From: Lathyrus oleraceus
Lineage: Eukaryota > Streptophyta > Magnoliopsida > Fabales > Fabaceae
NCBI RefSeq assembly: GCF_024323335.1
Contig: NC_066584.1
Coordinates: forward strand, 238,433,494 to 238,497,493
DNA length: 64,000 nucleotides
Direction of reading: 5' to 3'
In this document: positions 58,934 to 64,000 of the stretch, piece after piece
Position numbering within the stretch: position 1 is the stretch's first letter
Layout: the number at the start of each line of letters is the position of its first letter
Program-made: the position numbers and the translations under genes
Notes under the pieces: model-generated
Databases searched by the model: none
The model's input: only the letters and a program-made list of their open reading frames with translations
What the model was told of the DNA's origin: nothing

Positions 58934-60365
58934 TGTGTGTGTGTTAGCCGAGCTACGAATGCTCTGATTCTTCTTCGTCCAAAGGAGATACGTATGCATA
59001 GGATGCGACATCCTAGCGAGCATGTGTCGTTTCCCCAGTCCGAACTACTTAGACTCTGATGTCTATGCTTGATAGACTAAGTAGGCCCAGGATGCGGTAT
59101 CCTGCCGAGTCAGTTTCAGTCTATTTTCTTGTGTCTCTTTCAGCCAGTGTGTGTGTGAGAGAAGTGTTTTAGCAACCATCTTCCTTCCTTTTGTGCGTGG
59201 ATCCCGTCGAGTACGACGGATGCGTAGGGGTGCTAATACCTTCCCTTCGCATAACCGACTCCCGATCCCATTCTCTTTGGTCGCGAGACCATGTCTTTTC
59301 CAGGTTTACTCTGAGCGTTTCCTTTCCCTCTTTTGGGATAAATAACGCACGGTGGCGGCTCTGTTGTTCTGTTTTCCCGCCGGTTTTTCGCATAATGCGA
59401 CACTATGATCTCAAGAAGGGAACTCCATTTGTGGTCTTATTTCTTTTCCTTCACCTTTGTATGTTTAGGACTTAGCCATTCTTCTTCTTCCCTCCACTCT
59501 AACCCAAGCCAAAACTTTTGTGCAAACATTAACACTTGTTTTCAAACGTTAGAAACCTAAGCATTATGCTTTTGATTTTCAAACTTTGTTTTCATAACAC
59601 TTATTTTGAATTGAATCCTTAAGGAAACTTTGACCATATTTTGTAAATACTTTTCATTGGTAAATATAAATCATTCAAATGTTTTTGTGGTTTCAATGGC
59701 CACTTCTTGTCAAAACTTTTCATAACCATTAGCTATTAGGTTTGAGTTATCCTTGAGGTTGATATAATACTCACCTATATCCTTAGTGATGGACAATGAG
59801 TCTTCCATGCTTATTATAGGGTTAATTCCTCACTAGCATGTTGAAGCTATCCTCACATGGTGGATTTGCGGTTTTAGGTTGAGTTTTCTCCCTTGGATAA
59901 CAAAAGACCTTAAGGCTTTTGGACCAATCAATTCACCAACTTGTTTTGAGATTTTTACCCCGAACTACGAGGTTTTGATCCTACCCTTTGTGATGGTACG
60001 TAGGCAATGGGTTTATCCGTTCAAACACAAAATTGTAAATAATTTTTACATTCTTCTCTCATCTCCTCAATCATGTTTGCACAAATAATTATCACAAAAT
60101 ACCAACCTACCTTACAACAATTGTGAAAAGGGCTCCCTAGGAGTACCTAGGATGTTTTGGGTGCTTAAAACCTTCCCATTGCATAACCAACCCCCTTACC
60201 CCGATCTCTAACATTTTTATTAGTTTTTGATTTGATAAAACTTCTCGGTTTTTGTTCGCTTTCTAACCTTTCCTTTGGATAAATAGAAGTGCGGTGGCGA
60301 CTCGAATTGTATGATTTACTTTTGATTTAGTCAATAAATATAAAGGTAACGAATACCCCGCTACA

Positions 60366-60487
60366 CCTGTATAATTATATTTTTAAACTCCAGCAGGTAC
60401 AAGATATCTTATGTTAAGACATCACATGCAACGTCTTGTGAACACTCTTTATTTTACCAAAATTGCTGCCAACACTTAGAACCAACA
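60366..60487 (-). repeat. Sirevirus-type 5' LTR, piece 3 (outer end)
   Basis: 60366-60370 is the target duplication of the outer solo LTR. 60371-60487 matches the 3' LTR up to 24062 (AACACTTAGAACCAACA). The next bases, taacc, are the target duplication in Ogre-A. Confidence 0.95.
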
Positions 60488-61766
60488 TAACCTTTGTAAA
60501 GAAAGTTGAAATCCTCCTCGCATAATCTCTATATGGTATTAAATTGGGTTGATTTGTCTCTCATTCTCCTTTGATCTGATTCACTACCAAATCTGAATCA
60601 CCGAAGACATCCAAATATTTGATTCTGAGATTCATGGCCTCTTCAAGCCCCATAATGTAAGCTTCATATTCTGTCATGTTGTTTGTACACTTGAAAGTAA
60701 ACATAGCTATAAATGGTAGATGTGTGCCTTGAGGAGTAATATTCACTGCCCCAATTCCATTTCCATATTGATTAACAGCTCCATCAAATACCATGCCCCA
60801 ACGGGAACCTGGTTCTGGCCCTTCATCTAGCAATGGTTCATCACAATCTTTCATTTTCAAGTATAGAATCTCTTCATCAGGAAAATCATACTGCACTGAC
60901 TGGTAATCTTCAATTGGTTGGTGAGCCAAATGGTCAGCCAAGATACTACCTTTGATCGCTTTCTGAAATCGATATTCGATATCATACTCTGATAACAACA
61001 TCTGCCAATGGGCAATTCTCCCAGTTAAAGCAGGCTTCTCAAATATATACTTGATTGGATCCATTTTGGATATCAACCAAGTGGTATGATTCAACATATA
61101 CTGACGCAGACGCTTAGCAGCCCAAGCTAATGCGCAACAAGTTTTCTCAAGCATAGAATACCGAGTCTCACAGTCGGTGAACTTCTCACTGAGGTAATAA
61201 ATTGCAAATTATTTCTTCCCATTCTCATCTTGCTGACCAAGAATACAAACCATACTATCCTCGAGCACAATCAAATACATGATCAACAGTCTTCCTTCAA
61301 CAGGTGGAGACAAAATCGGAGGCTTAAGCAAATATTCTTTGATACTATCAAATGCTTTCTGGCAGTCTTCGGTCCAATCACAAGACTGATCTTTCCGAAG
61401 AAGCTTGAATATAGGCGCACATGTGGCAGTCATGTGGGAAATGAATCTGGAAATATAATTCAAGCGGCTGAGAAAACCTCTGACTTGCTTCTCAGTTTTG
61501 GGCGCAGGCATTTCTTGTATTGCTTTGACCTTGGCAGGATCAACTTCAATAACTTTCTCACTAACAATAAAACCCAACAATTTACTAGAACGAACACCAA
61601 AAGTACATTTATTGGGATTCAAGCGGAGTTTATACTTCCTCAAACGCTGGAATAACTTCAACATATGCTCAACATGTTCCTCTTCATCAATTGATTTAGC
61701 AATCATGTCATCGACATACACTTCAATCTCTTTATGCATCATATCATGAAAAAGAGTAGTCATTTC
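60488..61766 (-). pseudogene. Ogre-A pol middle part: RT C-terminal half and two RNase H domains
   Basis: Minus strand. It begins in RT at TTLFHDMMHKEIEVYVDDM, with YVDD at 61707-61718, then the RT thumb (LNPNKCTFGVRSSKLLGFIV). The first RNase H-like domain follows (LIVLEDSMVCILGQQDENG), and then the archaeal-type RNase H (MVFDGAVNQYGNG, NNMTEYEAYIMGLEEA, VFGDSDLVVNQIKGE). All sit in one frame with two stops, TAA at 61209-61211 and TGA at 60561-60563. The latter replaces Trp seen in related copies. The frame continues across the Sirevirus-type insertion into 23024-21605. RT upstream of 61766 is cut off by the chromovirus LTR. Confidence 0.9.
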
Positions 61767-61874
61767 TGTAACACCCCGATAAAATATGATAATTATTTAA
61801 TTTAAGTTAATAGTATATTTATTAATTTAATTAAATAATTGGAATATTATTATTGGAATAATAAAGTTGGAATA

Positions 61875-61883
61875 TATATAAAG
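61875..61883 (+). promoter_or_regulatory. TATA box of chromovirus LTR
   Basis: TATATAAAG about 110 bp into the LTR, in sense orientation. Likely promoter of the element. Confidence 0.5.
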
Positions 61884-62300
61884 AGTTCCATTTGGTAAAA
61901 AGGGTTTTTCACGTGAAAACCAGAGAAGCGACAGAAAGTGAGAAAAGGGCAAAGAGGAAGAGCAAGAGAACAAGGGTTGAAGAAGGGAAAAGCTTGAAGC
62001 TAAAGGATTTGCCGGATTAACTCAGGTAAGGGGGGTTTATCGTCGTTTAATGGGTATTATGGGTTAACATGTAATGGGTAGTAATAAGCCATTGAATTGA
62101 CCCTAATTTGGATGATGAATGTTGCAAATTGTGATGACCAAATTACGTTAAAAACTGTGATTGAATCTATAGTTGGGTGAGTCGTAGTTTTCTGGACGTG
62201 TAGCTTTTTACGGAATCGAAATCGGAGGTCCGGAAGTCCTCCGACGGCGAAAATGCGGGGGATTCTGCATTCTGTTCGTGTTAGCGCAGGAACAGCTTTC

Positions 62301-62493
62301 TGTCTTGTGTTAACCGGTTAACCCAGGGTGTTAACTGGTTAACACTGTTATGAATTATGAGAAATTGCTGTCTGTCTTGCGTTAACCGGTTAACCCAGGG
62401 CGTTAACCGGTTAACACTGTTAAAATGTGCCAGGAAGCGTGTTCTGTTTTGTGTTAACCGGTTAACCCAGGGCGTTAACCGGTTAACACTGTT
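62301..62493 (+). repeat. Three 72 bp units of paired palindromes
   Basis: Units start at 62301, 62373 and 62445. Each holds two GTTAACCGGTTAAC-type palindromes about 7 bases apart, so that GTGTTAACCGGTTAAC and its complement form 16 bp arms (first unit 62307-62322 and 62330-62345; one CCGG there is CTGG). The last unit is cut just after the second palindrome. Confidence 0.95.
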
Positions 62494-62770
62494 GGAAAAG
62501 TGGAAAATTGATATTCAAATATTGTGTACATATTTGACGTTTGGCCTATATTGGTGTATGATATAGTAGGGATCATTTCCCGTTGTTTTGAGCAGTATAG
62601 GTATTAGTAGAGTGTGCTAATACTGTGATTTATTATTTGGCATGATATGAATATGATTCTGTGATAAATATGCTGATGATGTATGATGGTATGCATAATG
62701 CTGTGAATGTATCTGCTATGTATGCAATTGTGGATGGACTGTTTATGGCTTAGAGTGTGAGCATATGTCC

Positions 62771-62978
62771 ATTGTGGATTGTTGTTGATGGTTGCATGCT
62801 AGGTGATTTAGCGTGCATATTATGGCCTTTATGGTGGTAGCTAATTCCCATGGTGAGGAATTAGTGAGTGAGTTATTGTGGATTGTTGTTGATGTTTGCA
62901 TGCTAGGTGATTTAGCGTGCATAGCATAGCCCTTGGGGTGGTAGCTAATTCCCATGGTGAGGAATTAGTAAGTGAGTC
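62771..62978 (+). repeat. 104 bp tandem duplication in chromovirus LTR
   Basis: ATTGTGGATTGTTGTTGATG begins at 62771 and recurs, with one change near its end, at 62875. Both units contain GCATGCTAGGTGATTTAGCG and GCTAATTCCCATGGTGAGG. A few differences separate the copies. Confidence 0.9.
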
Positions 62979-63657
62979 ACTAGGTCTCAAATGAGTGGGA
63001 CTAGTGAGCTTGGTAGCCGTATCTGGGTTTGATCGGTGAGGTTGAACTATGTGTTCACGAATAGTCGGTACCGCATGCATGGAGTCTCATTGCATAATGT
63101 ATGTATGGCGTATAATATGAATGGATGTATTCCAATATTATACGTGTGTTTTGTGTTTATGTTGAGTATGATTTTGAGTTGATGTTGCCGTTGCTGAATG
63201 TGTGATCTGATTAGGGTGATGAATGTGTTAATTTACTTAGCATTACATGATGTTTTATAATGCTTATTATATCGATTGAGGAACTCACCCTTACAACTAT
63301 GTTTCAGGTAACGAGTAGTGATTGAGTAGAAGCTAGTGCTTGGAGTCTAGTGTAGTTCCTTAGTGGGTCATGCTCTGGTAGATGTAACATTCGGGACGGG
63401 TTGTTTTACCTTGTCTTCCTTTTGGTTGTTGAACAGTTTTACATGTAATGTGATTACATGGTTTGCATGATTGATTAGATCTCTATCCGCTGCGAATTGT
63501 GCAATGTTTTATTTTGATTAATAAATGAGCATGACAAGTTATTATGGTGAATGGTGTGAAGTGTCAAGTGTGACACCCTTAAATTGCATATCTACTCTGA
63601 TTTATATTTTGTTGAATTAATTAATTATTGGGGTATTTTAGAAGGGTGTTACATTAG

Positions 63658-63669
63658 TGGTATCAGAGC
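63658..63669 (+). other. Chromovirus primer binding site, initiator tRNA-Met
   Basis: TGGTATCAGAGC, exact standard site, four bases after the LTR end. Confidence 0.95.
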
Positions 63670-63777
63670 ATAGTTGGTCGAGTCGAGTCGTAATTATTCT
63701 ATTTCCCTGTATGTGATAGGTGTTGTGTAACCCTATCAGTACTTATTGTTTTAGCTTGTTGGGTTCTCATAATAGAG

Positions 63778-64000
63778 ATGGCTGGAAGAGGTAGGGACGA
63801 TGCTGCGATTGCTGAGGCTCTGGGTATGCTAGCTGGAGTACTTGGAGGAAATCCGAATGTTGTGGGAATGGGAGCTGCTCGTCAACTGAGTGAGTTCCAG
63901 AAGAACATTCCTCCAATGTTCAAGGGAGCATACGATCCAGATGGTGCTCAGAAGTGGTTGAAGGAGATCGAGAGGATCTTCCGAGTGACTGAGTGTGCCG
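63778..64000 (+). CDS. Chromovirus gag, N-terminal 74 residues
   Basis: Start ATG at 63778 (MAGRGRDDAAIAEALGML), about 110 bases after the primer site. Open to the window edge. It contains LSEFQKNIPPMFKGAYDPDG and the gag helix WLKEIERIFRV. Capsid protein of the Tekay-like element; the rest of gag-pol is outside, so integrity cannot be judged. Confidence 0.9.
   Translation, partial: MAGRGRDDAAIAEALGMLAGVLGGNPNVVGMGAARQLSEFQKNIPPMFKGAYDPDGAQKWLKEIERIFRVTECA

Larger units (their letters stand above)
54544..59402 (+). mobile_element. Inner solo LTR of another Ogre/Tat-type family, 4.86 kb
   Basis: Starts TGTAGCACCTC and ends ATAATGCGACA, flanked by a perfect 5 bp target duplication ctatg (54539-54543 and 59403-59407). 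It lies inside the outer solo LTR. The family differs from the others, but it keeps the terminal features of Ogre-type LTRs: hairpin modules (58666-58743, 58947-59020, 59041-59109), GGGGTGCTAATACCTTCCC near 59217, and TGGCGGCTC at 59353-59361. No coding capacity and no internal region. Confidence 0.92.
51060..60365 (+). mobile_element. Outer solo Ogre-type LTR (4442 bp plus a nested insertion)
   Basis: Own sequence is 51060-54543 and 59408-60365. It starts TGTAAGACCCT and ends AATACCCCGCTACA. The flanks are cctgc (51055-51059) and cctgt (60366-60370), a target duplication with one later change; the intact Sirevirus LTR reads cctgc there. No internal element sequence remains, so this is a solo LTR from unequal recombination. 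It is homologous to the Ogre-A LTR along its length, on the opposite strand. Interrupted by the inner solo LTR at 54544-59402. Confidence 0.92.
23025..60487 (-). mobile_element. Sirevirus-type (SIRE/Maximus-like) Ty1/copia element, itself interrupted twice
   Basis: Segments belonging to this element are 23025-30107, 50182-51059 and 60371-60487; the rest of the span is later insertions. Minus-strand order: 5' LTR (in three pieces), iMet-type primer site, gag, protease, part of integrase, scraps of RT and RNase H, an extra 3' ORF, polypurine tracts, 3' LTR. The pieces of the 5' LTR total 1038 bp, identical in length to the 3' LTR. The extra ORF after pol, coiled-coil gag and multiple polypurine tracts point to the Sirevirus group. 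Integrase and RT are largely deleted, so the copy is defective. Confidence 0.88.
61767..63653 (+). repeat. Chromovirus 5' LTR, 1.9 kb
   Basis: Perfect 10 bp terminal inverted repeat: TGTAACACCC at the start, GGGTGTTACA at the end. It contains a 72 bp triplicate palindromic repeat and a 104 bp duplication. Confidence 0.95.
61767..64000 (+). mobile_element. Tekay-like chromovirus (Ty3/gypsy), 5' end
   Basis: 1887 bp LTR, initiator tRNA-Met primer site, short leader and gag start; the rest is past the right edge. Inserted into Ogre-A RT; the 5 bp before it (atttc, 61762-61766) should recur at its other end. The lineage call rests on the iMet site and the gag N-terminus (DPDGAQKWLKEIERIFRV), typical of chromoviruses of the Tekay/Del group. 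Confidence 0.85.

Noticed and set aside
58769..59059. 96-codon frame with internal repeats in the inner solo LTR
   Set aside because: Produced by the 69 bp duplication within an LTR; no start context or homology.

Overview
The window is plant nuclear DNA made entirely of nested LTR retrotransposons. I see no host protein gene, tRNA, rRNA or CRISPR array. The long Ogre-type Ty3/gypsy elements (Tat lineage, 4-5 kb LTRs, tRNA-Arg primer site, extra ORF1, two RNase H domains, likely intron between protease and RT), the Sirevirus-type copia and the Athila- and Tekay-like elements suggest an intergenic region of a large-genome legume, probably tribe Fabeae (pea, vetch, faba bean, lentil). The organism is inferred from element content only.

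Layout. (1) 1-4211: 5' half of an Athila-like element on the minus strand (gag-pol reading to the window edge, tRNA-Asp primer site, 1.3 kb LTR), inserted into the gag of (2) Ogre-B, plus strand, 4212-13799, a decayed gag-pro/pol whose 3' LTR is cut at 13799 by (3) Ogre-A, minus strand, 3' LTR 13800-18499, 3' UTR with a tandem array, integrase to 23024. Ogre-A pol is split and resumes at 60488-61766. The splitter is (4) a Sirevirus-type copia, minus strand, 3' LTR 23025-24062, body to 30064. Its 5' LTR is broken into 30065-30107, 50182-51059 and 60371-60487. The first break holds (5) Ogre-C, plus strand, 30108-50176, structurally complete (both LTRs, PBS, ORF1, gag-pro, pol, PPT, target duplication gtcac). 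The second holds (6) a solo Ogre-type LTR, 51060-60365, itself interrupted by (7) a second solo LTR, 54544-59402, with a perfect target duplication ctatg. (8) 61767-64000: LTR, PBS and gag start of a Tekay-like chromovirus, inserted into Ogre-A RT. The three pieces of the copia 5' LTR add up to 1038 bp, exactly the length of its 3' LTR, which supports all these borders. Nesting reaches five levels: Ogre-B, Ogre-A, copia, solo LTR, solo LTR.

No element looks autonomous: gag, protease and pol frames carry nonsense codons, frameshifts or deletions. The most intact frames are the Ogre-A integrase and the Ogre-C RT/RNase H.

The unusual signals are in non-coding DNA. First, a module of two hairpins in the Ogre-type LTRs, three copies per Ogre-C LTR, whose stems change sequence but mostly keep pairing. 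Second, repeats in the 3' UTRs of Ogre-C and Ogre-A resembling the 3' end of tRNA-Arg, and so complementary to the elements' own primer binding site. Third, perfect palindromes at matching LTR positions that were rewritten between elements while staying palindromic. Fourth, AATAAA cassettes after both gag-pro and pol.
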